Below are positions 1-7,361 of a stretch of DNA of 21,098 nucleotides, piece by piece. Every line of letters begins with the position of its first letter. The stretch's first letter is position 1. The stretch comes from a virus. Location of the stretch: positions 1 to 21,098 of the IMG/VR virus record IMGVR_UViG_3300010151_006606; one strand, given 5' to 3'. The notes beneath the pieces are model-generated. The model ran no database searches. It had not been told where the DNA came from and worked only from the letters and a program-made list of their open reading frames with translations. A program made the position numbers and the translations under genes.

Positions 1-177
1 AAGACCTCCCCCGAGAATCGAATCCAGAGTTTTTAAACCTACAGGTATTCGATCAACCTCAAGGGAACTGTCTCCCGGTAGAAATATGACCTTTTCACTG
101 GTGCTATTCTGGTTAATTAGTTCCACTACTTCTGTAGCAGACTTGAGTGGAGCTACACTAATAGCTTTCTTGGCCAT
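1..177 (-). CDS. RecA/UvsX-type recombinase, N-terminal fragment (cut by window edge)
   Basis: Only the first 59 residues are inside the window; the gene continues past base 1. The segment ending in VDRIPVGLKTLDSILGGGL matches the conserved stretch just before the Walker A loop in RecA, RadA and phage UvsX (compare the RecA pattern I-x-T/S-G-x-x-x-L-D-x-x-L-G-x-G-G-L). Such proteins form ATP-dependent filaments on ssDNA and catalyse strand exchange. The ATG at 177-175 has AGGA seven bases upstream. It is the last gene seen of the run polymerase, coiled-coil protein, UvsY-like, SSB, recombinase, which supports a recombination role. The catalytic core is not visible, so RecA-like versus UvsX-like cannot be settled here. 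Confidence 0.8.
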   Translation of the reverse strand, partial: MAKKAISVAPLKSATEVVELINQNSTSEKVIFLPGDSSLEVDRIPVGLKTLDSILGGGL

Positions 178-193
178 TGTTATATCCTATATA

Positions 194-1270
194 TTAAAAG
201 GGAATATCATCTGCAGAGATTTTACCACGCAAGGCGTCACGGTATTCATCTACAGACCACTTAATGCTAGTTCTAAGTCCTCTCTCCTTACATAAAGAAG
301 CGAGTTCTTTTTTTGTCATAGAGTCGTAGTTGTCTTCTTCAGAAAGGGTGGCTTCCTCTACGAAGTGATTTCCTTGTAAAAGTTCTTTCCATTCGCTGAT
401 ACCAGTATCATCAGGAACGAAACCGTGGTCATCGATAGCACTTTGGTTTGCAGTTCGGAAAAAATCTTTGTCCCCTCCTTGGAGGATAGTCCTCAGTTGG
501 GGGTTGGTGTATAGAGTTCCTGGTTCTGTCCATTGGTGGTCTTCAGAAACAAACGTCCAAACGTCTGGAGCTTTCTCAAGTATAATATCGATAGCCTCAT
601 CACTCTTTGCAATAGGACCTGCTTCGGAGTTAGAGTAGGTAACCTTATATTCCACATCAAAAATCTGAGGTCCGGTTTTCTCTTTCTGTACGTAAACAGG
701 AAAACCTTCTTTAGGGTGATTAAAACAACCTCCAAAGCGTCCGTTCATGAAACATTCTTCAAGTTGTTTTCTAACCATAGCCCCATAGATGAAAACCATT
801 AACTCCCCATTATAGATAACAGGGGAAAAATATTTCTTTTTAGCTAAGTAAAACTGGTTTTCTCGCTTGTTTCTTTCTTGAGAGCGGTAGTCTCTCTTCT
901 CCTGCCAGTCTGAACCGGGTGCCATATCCATTAACTTTTTCCACTCGGTACAGATATAGCACTCTTTTCCGTATTTTTCTGAGCACGTAGTGACAACTGT
1001 CAGAGGTTTTCCGTCAGTACGTTTCATGGTGGGGTGTGCGATATAATGATAGGCAATATCAGCATAAAACCAATTTTCAGTTTCCGTTGACGGTATAAAC
1101 CGTAGTTTGTATTCCTGAGAAAAATCCTTGATTCCTAGAATGGGGGCTCCCATTACTGTTCCACCAGCAGGTTTTTTCTTATTTCCCGCTTTTTCCTCTT
1201 CAAGTTTTTCGTTTAGATATTTAACTTTTTGTGCGTAAGATGTTCCATACTTGGCATATTTGTCGCTCAT
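194..1270 (-). CDS. gp32-like single-stranded DNA-binding protein with SAP-like helix pair and DDIPF tip
   Basis: A 358-residue protein that probably coats ssDNA during replication and recombination. The central region resembles the zinc subdomain of T4 gp32: candidate ligands are H75 or H79, C96, C104 and C107 (C-X7-C-X2-C), within an aromatic- and lysine-rich region likely to be the OB fold. Residues 318-349 (MTKKELASLCKERGL followed by a second helix) look like a SAP/HeH DNA-binding helix pair. The last five residues are DDIPF, the same as the protein-docking tip of bacterial SSB, preceded by an acidic stretch near 309-317. The ATG has AAGGAA about nine bases upstream. It lies between the UvsY-like gene and the recombinase, as expected of a recombination loading unit. 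The SSB call is from motifs and context, not alignment. Confidence 0.75.
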   Translation of the reverse strand: MSDKYAKYGTSYAQKVKYLNEKLEEEKAGNKKKPAGGTVMGAPILGIKDFSQEYKLRFIPSTETENWFYADIAYHYIAHPTMKRTDGKPLTVVTTCSEKYGKECYICTEWKKLMDMAPGSDWQEKRDYRSQERNKRENQFYLAKKKYFSPVIYNGELMVFIYGAMVRKQLEECFMNGRFGGCFNHPKEGFPVYVQKEKTGPQIFDVEYKVTYSNSEAGPIAKSDEAIDIILEKAPDVWTFVSEDHQWTEPGTLYTNPQLRTILQGGDKDFFRTANQSAIDDHGFVPDDTGISEWKELLQGNHFVEEATLSEEDNYDSMTKKELASLCKERGLRTSIKWSVDEYRDALRGKISADDIPF

Positions 1271-1287
1271 TTTTTTAATTCCTTTTT

Positions 1288-1689
1288 TTAGTCTAGAAAT
1301 GACAATTCGCTTCGTTTAAGTGCGCCATAGGATTGAATCATCCCACCTTTGATGCTGAACGAATCGAAAACTTTTGTCCAAAATTCCACTTCTTGTTTTT
1401 TTAGTTCCACTTTTTCCTCCACCGGAACCATATCGACCAGAACCTTAGCTTTTATCCGGTCTACCGTCCATTTCTCCCCTGTAGCTTCCAAAATTTTCCT
1501 CAAATCAAGAACTTTCTGTGCCTCCATTCGTTTATACATCGTTTCCAACTTACGAAATTCCGCTCTAATCTGGTTCAGTTTCAGACCGTAACTAAATACT
1601 GTAGTTGCATGTCTTTCAAATTCCCATCTCAGGTTCTCTCCGTCAAACTGGAGTTCCTCTTCTATTTTAGCTATCACATCGCCATCCAT
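1288..1689 (-). CDS. UvsY-like recombination mediator
   Basis: A 133-residue mostly helical protein. Its length and pattern resemble T4 UvsY (137 residues), which loads UvsX onto gp32-coated ssDNA. Shared features, judged from memory of UvsY, are an N-terminal EEEL helix, a D-x-x-x-L-x-x-E helix continuing into Y-x-x-x-L, a central charged region with V-D-R-I, and a C-terminal helix with EFWTKVFDSF where UvsY has a similar Y-W-x-x-x-x-D segment, then an I-x-S-x-G step. It sits directly between polymerase-linked genes and the SSB and recombinase genes, which are its expected partners. The ATG at 1689 follows the upstream stop by three bases, with GAGG about nine bases before it. The similarity is low and needs profile confirmation. 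Confidence 0.6.
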   Translation of the reverse strand: MDGDVIAKIEEELQFDGENLRWEFERHATTVFSYGLKLNQIRAEFRKLETMYKRMEAQKVLDLRKILEATGEKWTVDRIKAKVLVDMVPVEEKVELKKQEVEFWTKVFDSFSIKGGMIQSYGALKRSELSFLD

Positions 1690-1692
1690 CGC

Positions 1693-2043
1693 TTACACCC
1701 TCTGAATTAAGGAAGGTTCAGTCTCCTCCTGCGCCTCAGCAATAAGCGTATTTATCGCTGTAAACACAGATTTCTCTGACTCGCTAAATCCAGGGTTTTC
1801 TAAATGCACCTGAACATAGGAATCGAACGTTATCTGAATCTCTTCCAACGTTATTCCACTACCCGCTCCTCCGGTTACAACCTGCCTCAGATTATTTATA
1901 ATATCTAAGGCAGGTTTCATAAATAGACCACTGGTGGTGAGTTGAACAATCATAGCCCCTTGGAGACCTTGAAACTGTTTTTCCAGATTGTCGTACTTCC
2001 CTTTCAACTCTTCATTCTCTTTAGTCAATTCTTCTACTGTCAT
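1693..2043 (-). CDS. Unknown small protein with N-terminal coiled coil
   Basis: A 116-residue protein not recognised as a known family. Residues 2-27 (VEELTKENEELKGKYDNLEK) form a clear heptad-type coiled coil, so it probably oligomerises. A short hydrophobic segment follows around 30-45, then a glycine-rich turn and an amphipathic, acidic C-terminal half. I place the start at the ATG at 2043 rather than at an in-frame ATG 15 bases earlier, because GGGAGG lies seven bases upstream and the ATG overlaps the polymerase stop as ATGA, the usual sign of translational coupling. Lying between the polymerase and the UvsY-like gene, it may be a replisome accessory factor, but nothing in the sequence proves it. 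Confidence 0.75.
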   Translation of the reverse strand: MTVEELTKENEELKGKYDNLEKQFQGLQGAMIVQLTTSGLFMKPALDIINNLRQVVTGGAGSGITLEEIQITFDSYVQVHLENPGFSESEKSVFTAINTLIAEAQEETEPSLIQRV

Positions 2044-4091
2044 TTTGCATCCTCCCATGTAAAGGCTATGTCCCCATCAACTTCTAGGGGTACATTTAAA
2101 ACGTCGCTATAGGCATTCACCATAAGTTCACACATTAGGGTTTTACACTCCTCTGCGTGACGTATAGGAGCCTCAGCGACCAACTCATCGTGAATCTGTA
2201 ATAACTGTTTAAAACCCATTCTTCGTAAGTCGGCATTTTGATAAATGTCAACTTGCGCTTTCTTGATCAGATCTCCTGCGCTCCCTTGGATGGGAGTATT
2301 ATAACTCACACGTTTGGCGTGGGAAACAGCTTTGAAGACCTTTCTCTGAGAATCCGTCGCCTTATCATAATGAACTTTAGGTATCGGTAGTTTAATCTCT
2401 GGAAGATACCGTCGGCGTCCCGATAGTGTGAGAACATAACCGTAGGTTTTAGCAAACGCTATCTGACTATCCATATAATTTTTTACATCTGGATAGGCTT
2501 CAAACCAATTTGCGATAAACAGCTTGGCATTCTCTTCAGAACAACCAATTGTTTTTGAAACTCTGTGCCAGGAAGTTCCGTAAGGTATCCCAAAGTTTAA
2601 AATTTTAGCTGTGGATCTTTTGTCATTATGTAGCTTTTTTACATCCTCCACAGCACACGGGAGGTTAAATGCTTTTTTCGCGGTAAAGCTATGAAGGTCA
2701 AAACCTTCTTGAAAGGCTGTAAGTAAGTTTGCATCACAGGAAAAATGGGCAAGAATTCTGAGTTCTAACTGGCTGTAGTCAGCAACAAGCAATGCATGTC
2801 CGGGACGAGCAACGAAAGCTTTACGGACACGATAAGGGTCTTTAGTAGCATCTCTTGGAACATTCTGGAGGGTGCCACACAAACCCCGAGAATTTTTACG
2901 TCCACTAATCCTCCCTGTACGGAGAATTGGATTCCAACTAGTATGAGCCACGAATATTGGTTCATCGTTACAAAATTCCGGTTCGCCACTGCCTAAGTAG
3001 CGATCAATAAAGTTGCGCTTTAACGTCTGGTTTTGCTTGCCTTGCACGATGATTTCGGCTGCACGGCAATTTTCTTCGGAAAGCTTTCGTAACACTTCTG
3101 TATTTACAGAGGGTACTCCCTCGTTCCACCCCTGCTTAGGGTCGGGTTTACCTAATTTAAATGGTACATGAGGTTTAGAGCATCCGCAACTTTTATCTAC
3201 TCCTGTCGCCTCATTTAGCCCATGACGGAAAAACAAGTGTGCTAGTTGTTTGTTACTAGTCATCATCACATCCGGTGAAATATCTGAATCCCAAAGATGT
3301 TGATTCCTTAGTATGGATACTTCCATCTCTTTATTCGTTTTTTCAAGGAAATCCATATCCAGCCTAATTCCTGTCTCCTCTAACTCATCCCATAACAACC
3401 AGAGAAATGGTCGATCTACCTTTAAGTAGGTGCTCCAATAACCTCGGTTTTTTAAACGTTCTTTTAAAGACTGATAAAGATGGAACGTTCCCCACGCATC
3501 GAGTCCAGCATAATGGATGGCGTCCGAGCGGTTAAAGCCCGGAGAATCAGGCTTCTCCAAAACATCCCACATAGGTAGTTTAACGGGGGTTTTTCTATCT
3601 GGTAGGCGATAAAACCACACGTCTGCAAAATCAGTAGTCTTTATCCCGAATTTAGATGCCAATTGGTGTTTTAAACCAAGTGATCCTTTTTTCTGATCCT
3701 GTTCGCAATCCTCCAGCCATGCAAGATAAAGGGTGTCAGCGTAGTAACCCTGAAAATCCATTGGGAAGTGTTTATTTTTTAAAATGACTTTCGCGTCAAA
3801 GAGTAGATTATGACCGATCTTTTTATGATCGTTTGACGCAAACCAGGGGGAGAGATATCTGATCAGATCACCCTTTACTACAAAAGCTCTTTCTGGAGAA
3901 AACGTGAAGGAGGAGAGTATGATTTCACAATTATCAGGACATATGGTAGGGAATCCTGTTACAGGGTCAGAAATTTCTGTGTCAAAGGCAGCTACTTCGG
4001 ACTCCATGAGGTCTTCGAGAAGTAGTTTAACGCCTTCTATCGTATCTAAATAGATACAATCCCACTGTAAACTCATCGCATGATTTGACAC
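2040..4091 (-). CDS. Family A DNA polymerase with 3'-5' exonuclease domain
   Basis: A 683-residue replicative polymerase of the Pol I/T7 type. The proofreading exonuclease motifs are intact: D37-x-E39 (Exo I), N95-xxx-D99 (Exo II) and Y194-xxx-D198 (Exo III). The polymerase motifs are intact: motif A DYSQLELR at 438-445, the O-helix R492-xxx-K496-xxx-F500-xxx-Y504-G, and motif C H634-D635-E636. There is no 5' nuclease domain, as usual for phage enzymes. F500 at the position equivalent to E. coli F762 predicts discrimination against dideoxynucleotides. A cysteine- and proline-containing insertion (about 301-325, with CGC) lies in the thumb region. The start is a GTG at 4091 with GAGG ten bases upstream; an ATG at 4076 is the alternative. 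It starts five bases after the Cys4 gene and overlaps the next gene by four bases. Confidence 0.96.
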   Translation of the reverse strand: MSNHAMSLQWDCIYLDTIEGVKLLLEDLMESEVAAFDTEISDPVTGFPTICPDNCEIILSSFTFSPERAFVVKGDLIRYLSPWFASNDHKKIGHNLLFDAKVILKNKHFPMDFQGYYADTLYLAWLEDCEQDQKKGSLGLKHQLASKFGIKTTDFADVWFYRLPDRKTPVKLPMWDVLEKPDSPGFNRSDAIHYAGLDAWGTFHLYQSLKERLKNRGYWSTYLKVDRPFLWLLWDELEETGIRLDMDFLEKTNKEMEVSILRNQHLWDSDISPDVMMTSNKQLAHLFFRHGLNEATGVDKSCGCSKPHVPFKLGKPDPKQGWNEGVPSVNTEVLRKLSEENCRAAEIIVQGKQNQTLKRNFIDRYLGSGEPEFCNDEPIFVAHTSWNPILRTGRISGRKNSRGLCGTLQNVPRDATKDPYRVRKAFVARPGHALLVADYSQLELRILAHFSCDANLLTAFQEGFDLHSFTAKKAFNLPCAVEDVKKLHNDKRSTAKILNFGIPYGTSWHRVSKTIGCSEENAKLFIANWFEAYPDVKNYMDSQIAFAKTYGYVLTLSGRRRYLPEIKLPIPKVHYDKATDSQRKVFKAVSHAKRVSYNTPIQGSAGDLIKKAQVDIYQNADLRRMGFKQLLQIHDELVAEAPIRHAEECKTLMCELMVNAYSDVLNVPLEVDGDIAFTWEDAK
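2051..2056 (-). promoter_or_regulatory. Ribosome binding site deciding the start at 2043
   Basis: GGGAGG on the minus strand, seven bases before the ATG at 2043, lies inside the last codons of the polymerase gene. It supports the short start and the ATGA stop/start overlap over the longer reading from 2058. Confidence 0.7.
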
Positions 4092-4096
4092 TTCTT

Positions 4097-4729
4097 TTAC
4101 GCCTCTTCAATCACTTTTCCCATTATCTGGTCTATTACACACATCGTAGTGGCTATTAAACCTGAAAAAGGGATTTCCACTTCTAACACTTCTTTTACAT
4201 ACTTTGTCACGTCTTTTGCTTTTACTGTAAAAAGGTGGCTTTGTAAAATTTTTCTCGAAACTTTTTCTAAAACACCTTCTCCTTGTATACTAACTCCCTG
4301 CTTAATATTAAACTTTTGAGTAGCATCAAAGAACTCTAACAGGCTGAAATACTGTTCTCTGTTCTCCATAAAAAACCGATCCTCAAAAACGATCTTTTGA
4401 GTTGAACTACTTTTTTTCTTCCATAACGTAGACTTCTGTACCAGTTCAGATAAACATTTAGGTCGAACTCTACATTGTTTACACATAACGTTATTCGGTG
4501 TGTAATAAGTCCCAAGGCACGACAGTTGAAGTGACGAGGGGTAAAAGGTGGGGAGAAAAGAAGAAAGTTCATCATCTATGTTGCTAGAATCAGTTGGAGA
4601 CAACCCAATGTTTTGAAAGAGGGTTTGTTTAAAAGCTGTCTCCCCTAGAGGTTTAAACTGGATGCACTGGTCTCCATTGGTGGCAATCCCTATAGAAAAA
4701 CGTTTTCTTCTTCTCTTCCCCATAACCAT
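4097..4729 (-). CDS. Unknown protein with a C-X11-C-X2-C-X5-C cluster
   Basis: A 210-residue protein of unknown function. The N-terminus is strongly basic (KRRRKR). Residues 71-92 hold four cysteines, C71, C83, C86 and C92, in the context SCLGTYYTPNN then CKQCRVRPKC. This compact arrangement suggests a zinc site or a [4Fe-4S] site; the C-X2-C-X5-C end resembles clusters in AddB/Cas4-type nucleases, but no nuclease motif is evident, so I do not infer that activity. The C-terminal third is amphipathic helix. It starts with an ATG overlapping the upstream stop (TAATG) and immediately precedes the DNA polymerase, so a link to DNA replication is plausible from position only. Confidence 0.75.
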   Translation of the reverse strand: MVMGKRRRKRFSIGIATNGDQCIQFKPLGETAFKQTLFQNIGLSPTDSSNIDDELSSFLPTFYPSSLQLSCLGTYYTPNNVMCKQCRVRPKCLSELVQKSTLWKKKSSSTQKIVFEDRFFMENREQYFSLLEFFDATQKFNIKQGVSIQGEGVLEKVSRKILQSHLFTVKAKDVTKYVKEVLEVEIPFSGLIATTMCVIDQIMGKVIEEA

Positions 4730-5778
4730 TACGAAACAATATCACTATCCATTAGTAATTCTACTAACGGGGGATACTCAGTACTACCATACATAAACCC
4801 ATCCAGAAGTCTATTAATCTGAGTAGGTGTAAGATCGAAAGTCCTTTCTAAACGAAAAGCGATCTCTTCATTGTCGCGACTCCCGTAAATGGAAGTAATT
4901 ATTTTTAGATCCTGTCCACTGAAAGATTGTTCTATTTCTTCCATAGAGAATTTCCAGTTATAACCTTTTGCTTTATCCATAAGCTCTTCCACAGATAAGA
5001 AATTTACCTCTTTAGGAGTTTCTTCCTCTACCGGGGGTGTTACGTCTGCAGATATAGAGGGGGTTGTCTCCGTTTGTTCTACCATTTGTTTGGCTACTTC
5101 CCTTACTAGTTGTGTGGCTTCTGCGGTTGTAGGTTCATCTACAGGAGCAGTCTTTTCGCCGTTTAAAGATTCAACCGAAGAATGCGCCTTAATGAGATCC
5201 CATTCTGCATTATCCGCATGGTGAATAATGTCAATTAGTGTGTTCTCCTCGACACCACGTCGCACTTTTATTTTGTGTTTTCGAAGATGGTGTAAGAGTG
5301 TTTGACGAGATACCTTACTATAGTCATTAGTTGTTGATTGAGGGGTAGGTTTTGCTTCCTCGACAACCGCTTCAGGCGTTTCAACATGTTGCATAGCTGT
5401 CTCTACTTCAACAGCAGTTTCAATCTCCTCATTTTCCAACTCATCCTCTAGAATAGGCTGACCTTCTTCGTAACTATAATAGATGATCGATCCGACAGGG
5501 TATTCCTGAATCTCTTGAGCTAACCCCTGGATAGCTTTAACACTCTCTGTTTCACCTACCTGAGTAAACTCCTTGTAGATAGAAGCTAACTCCTCCGTAG
5601 TAGAGAGAGATTGCTTGATTGATCCTGCATTAAGTCCGGCATCACCCACATGGAAACCCTCGGAGTCAACCCACTGAAGACTACCGTCAACAGGGACTAA
5701 AAAGACTGGTCTCTCTTCTGAATACATCCACACAAAATCTGTCACTTCTTTTTTAACTTCTCTTTTTCGTAAAGCCAT
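4729..5778 (-). CDS. Unknown multidomain protein with acidic linkers and a SAP-like segment
   Basis: A 349-residue protein not recognised. Seen in order: an N-terminal domain (about 1-105) with a basic start and aromatic-rich strands; an acidic glutamate/valine-rich linker (about 109-150); a SAP/HeH-like helix pair (about 153-188, with SRQTLLHHLRKHKIKVRR); a Thr/Pro/Glu-rich linker (about 205-258); and a helical C-terminal domain (about 260-349). The layout suggests a flexible DNA-binding adaptor. The start is the ATG at 5778, because AAGGAG lies six bases upstream; the longer reading from 5817 has no convincing site. It is the first gene of the run leading through the Cys4 protein to the polymerase, and is divergent from the RHH regulator. 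Confidence 0.75.
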   Translation of the reverse strand: MALRKREVKKEVTDFVWMYSEERPVFLVPVDGSLQWVDSEGFHVGDAGLNAGSIKQSLSTTEELASIYKEFTQVGETESVKAIQGLAQEIQEYPVGSIIYYSYEEGQPILEDELENEEIETAVEVETAMQHVETPEAVVEEAKPTPQSTTNDYSKVSRQTLLHHLRKHKIKVRRGVEENTLIDIIHHADNAEWDLIKAHSSVESLNGEKTAPVDEPTTAEATQLVREVAKQMVEQTETTPSISADVTPPVEEETPKEVNFLSVEELMDKAKGYNWKFSMEEIEQSFSGQDLKIITSIYGSRDNEEIAFRLERTFDLTPTQINRLLDGFMYGSTEYPPLVELLMDSDIVS

Positions 5779-5784
5779 TAGCTT

Positions 5785-5790
5785 CTCCTT
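5785..5790 (-). promoter_or_regulatory. Strong ribosome binding site deciding the start at 5778
   Basis: AAGGAG on the minus strand with a six-base spacer to the ATG at 5778. The next upstream in-frame ATG (5817) lacks such a site, so translation very likely begins 13 codons later than the longest reading frame. Confidence 0.8.
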
Positions 5791-5810
5791 ATTCTTAATA
5801 ATATCTCTTC

Positions 5811-5840
5811 TTGACATGTCTAGTTTAACTCTGGTATATA
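5811..5840 (+). promoter_or_regulatory. Sigma70-like promoter for the plus-strand regulator gene
   Basis: A perfect TTGACA at 5811-5816 is followed after 18 bases by TATATA at 5835-5840. It points at the only plus-strand gene, whose ATG is at 5880, leaving a leader of about 30 bases. The -35 overlaps the perfect 8-base palindrome GACATGTC (5813-5820). The TATATATA core is symmetric and could also serve as -10 for the divergent minus-strand operon, though no good minus-strand -35 is seen. Confidence 0.65.
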
Positions 5841-5869
5841 TAACTCAGACGCCATCTCGAACAGATTAT

Positions 5870-5873
5870 GGAG
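5870..5873 (+). promoter_or_regulatory. Ribosome binding site deciding the start at 5880
   Basis: GGAG six bases before the ATG at 5880. It overlaps an in-frame ATG at 5868, which is therefore unlikely to be the start. Confidence 0.7.
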
Positions 5874-5879
5874 ATAAAA

Positions 5880-6119
5880 ATGAAATTTGTCAAGCTAATT
5901 TCTCTAAAGGTTAATGATAAGGAAAAACCTAAAGAAAAACGGTCAGTTGGAAGACCTAAAATTTTTGAAGAGTTGAAAACATACGGTTTCACCTTCCCTC
6001 CTCTATACAGAAAAATCCTAGAATTGGTAGCTAAAGATCAGAAAACTTCAGCCTCCGCACTTATTAGAAATTGGATTGATGAGACATATAAAGATGAGTA
6101 CGAAGATAAAGTGAATTAG
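5880..6119 (+). CDS. Probable ribbon-helix-helix DNA-binding regulator
   Basis: A 79-residue basic protein, the only gene on the plus strand. After a lysine-rich N-terminus and a GRPK motif (24-27), residues 34-69 fit the ribbon-helix-helix (Arc/MetJ/CopG) pattern: a short strand TYGFTF, helix A (LYRKILELVAKDQ), a turn with small residues (KTSAS), and helix B (ALIRNWIDETYK). Such proteins bind operators as dimers through the paired strands. The ATG at 5880 has GGAG six bases upstream and a sigma70-like promoter at 5811-5840. It is divergent from the polymerase operon and convergent with the gene ending at 6116, overlapping its end by four bases. Control of the flanking operon or of itself is an inference. 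Confidence 0.7.
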   Translation: MKFVKLISLKVNDKEKPKEKRSVGRPKIFEELKTYGFTFPPLYRKILELVAKDQKTSASALIRNWIDETYKDEYEDKVN

Positions 6120-6376
6120 ACATCTAAACTCTCCGACCTGACTTCTACCAGACGTTTAAGTACAGCCAACGTATAATGGATGGCTGCTGCCCAATCTTCC
6201 CCCTCATTTGTCTCCACCAAGGCTTTAGCGCAATGTTGAAGATGGTCTTTTGAGATCTCGGTAAACGTGTTTATTCTCATATTTCGATCTACATTGAATG
6301 TATCGAAACGATTAACAATAGCGTGAATCTGTTCATGACTGACCAGACCCTTTTCAATAAATTTATTAGAAAACAT
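6116..6376 (-). CDS. Unknown 86-residue protein
   Basis: A small helical protein with no recognised domain. It has alternating hydrophobic and charged segments and several histidines and aspartates (for example SKDHLQHCAKALVETNEG), but no clear motif. Its ATG lies inside the end of the primase gene (11-base overlap) and has AGGA about six bases upstream, so translation is likely coupled to the primase. It is the last gene of replication block 1, ending against the convergent regulator gene. The tight packing argues for a real gene; the function is unknown. Confidence 0.7.
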   Translation of the reverse strand: MFSNKFIEKGLVSHEQIHAIVNRFDTFNVDRNMRINTFTEISKDHLQHCAKALVETNEGEDWAAAIHYTLAVLKRLVEVRSESLDV

Positions 6377-7361
6377 CTTTAATCCTTTCAGCTAGGGACA
6401 CTAGTTTTAACGGAGACACCTGAGTAGCTGTTCTCATGTACTCTTTTAATTCCGTCTCTTTGAAGGAACCAGGATCTCCGAAAGGTAAATTAACCAAATA
6501 AACGTTTAAACAACTTTCAGCTAAACGTTTAGCTAATCCTTTAGCGTCCTCATAAGCATCATTATCTAGCATAATATAAACCCTTCTAGGTTTTTTTCTT
6601 CGAATAAGCTCTTCTTGGAAATTCGACATATGTTTCCCAAATAAAGCCACACCTCTTTTACCACATCTTAAAGCATCAAATATACCCTCCGTTATAATCA
6701 TTTCCTCATCAATATTGTCGTAGTTAAAGATCAATCTGCTGGAATTAAAGCCTTTAGGATTTAAGACCTTGATATAACGGTTCATGCGTGACCATATTTT
6801 TTTCCCTGTTTTAGAAAGATCAGCCGGAGGATCATAAATTGATCGCGCCACAAATCCACGCAAAACAGACTCCATAAAAATAGGTACAATTAATCTGTCG
6901 CGCCATCTCCCCTCTTTACAGAAACCCATTCCGTAATTACACGAAATATCATAGGATATTTTACGTTTTTCTAAATAAGGGAAAATATAATCTCCAGAGG
7001 AAAACGGTATAAAACCTTCTGGAAGTTGAATAAACGTGTCTTCTTCTTTTTCCTCACGTTTTAAAAGTCCATCTTTTGAAAGCTTTTTTATCTTAGAAAA
7101 TAACATTTCAGCCTTTTTTTGGCCTGTTCCGTTAATAATTAACTCAGCTTCCTTAAAAGATACTCCTTTATGATAAGCTATTAAATTTTTAATATTTGTG
7201 GGACGGTTACACCTATGACAGAACCCAATACCTTTTTCTGTATTAAAATATAAATGTTTAAAGGGATTGGGGCAATCGCTGTAAATACAGTTTATACGTA
7301 TTTCTTTTTTTATTCTTTCTCCTATCTGCGGTATAATCTCTTCAATAATTTCTTCATACAT
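6366..7361 (-). CDS. DnaG-type primase (zinc finger plus TOPRIM)
   Basis: A 331-residue primase that should make RNA primers for the lagging strand. The N-terminal zinc ribbon uses C25, C30, C48 and C51 (C-X4-C, then C-X2-C in FCHRC). The middle part (about 126-200) carries the primase core with GMGFCKEGRWRDRLIVPIF. The TOPRIM domain shows the conserved glutamate E225 in IITEGIFDA and the metal-binding D266-x-D268 in IMLDNDAYEDAKG. It is shorter than bacterial DnaG and lacks a clear C-terminal helicase-binding domain, as in many phages. The ATG overlaps the upstream gene by eight bases, with GAGGA about eight bases before it. It should act with the DnaB-like helicase two genes upstream. Confidence 0.92.
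   Translation of the reverse strand: MYEEIIEEIIPQIGERIKKEIRINCIYSDCPNPFKHLYFNTEKGIGFCHRCNRPTNIKNLIAYHKGVSFKEAELIINGTGQKKAEMLFSKIKKLSKDGLLKREEKEEDTFIQLPEGFIPFSSGDYIFPYLEKRKISYDISCNYGMGFCKEGRWRDRLIVPIFMESVLRGFVARSIYDPPADLSKTGKKIWSRMNRYIKVLNPKGFNSSRLIFNYDNIDEEMIITEGIFDALRCGKRGVALFGKHMSNFQEELIRRKKPRRVYIMLDNDAYEDAKGLAKRLAESCLNVYLVNLPFGDPGSFKETELKEYMRTATQVSPLKLVSLAERIKDVF

Noticed and set aside
493-802. Open frames on both strands inside the SSB gene
   Set aside because: They overlap a well-supported coding frame and have no start signals or recognisable protein features.
5779-5817. A longer start (ATG at 5817) for the acidic-linker protein
   Set aside because: No ribosome binding site precedes it, whereas AAGGAG lies six bases before the ATG at 5778, and the 5817 region coincides with the -35 of the divergent promoter.
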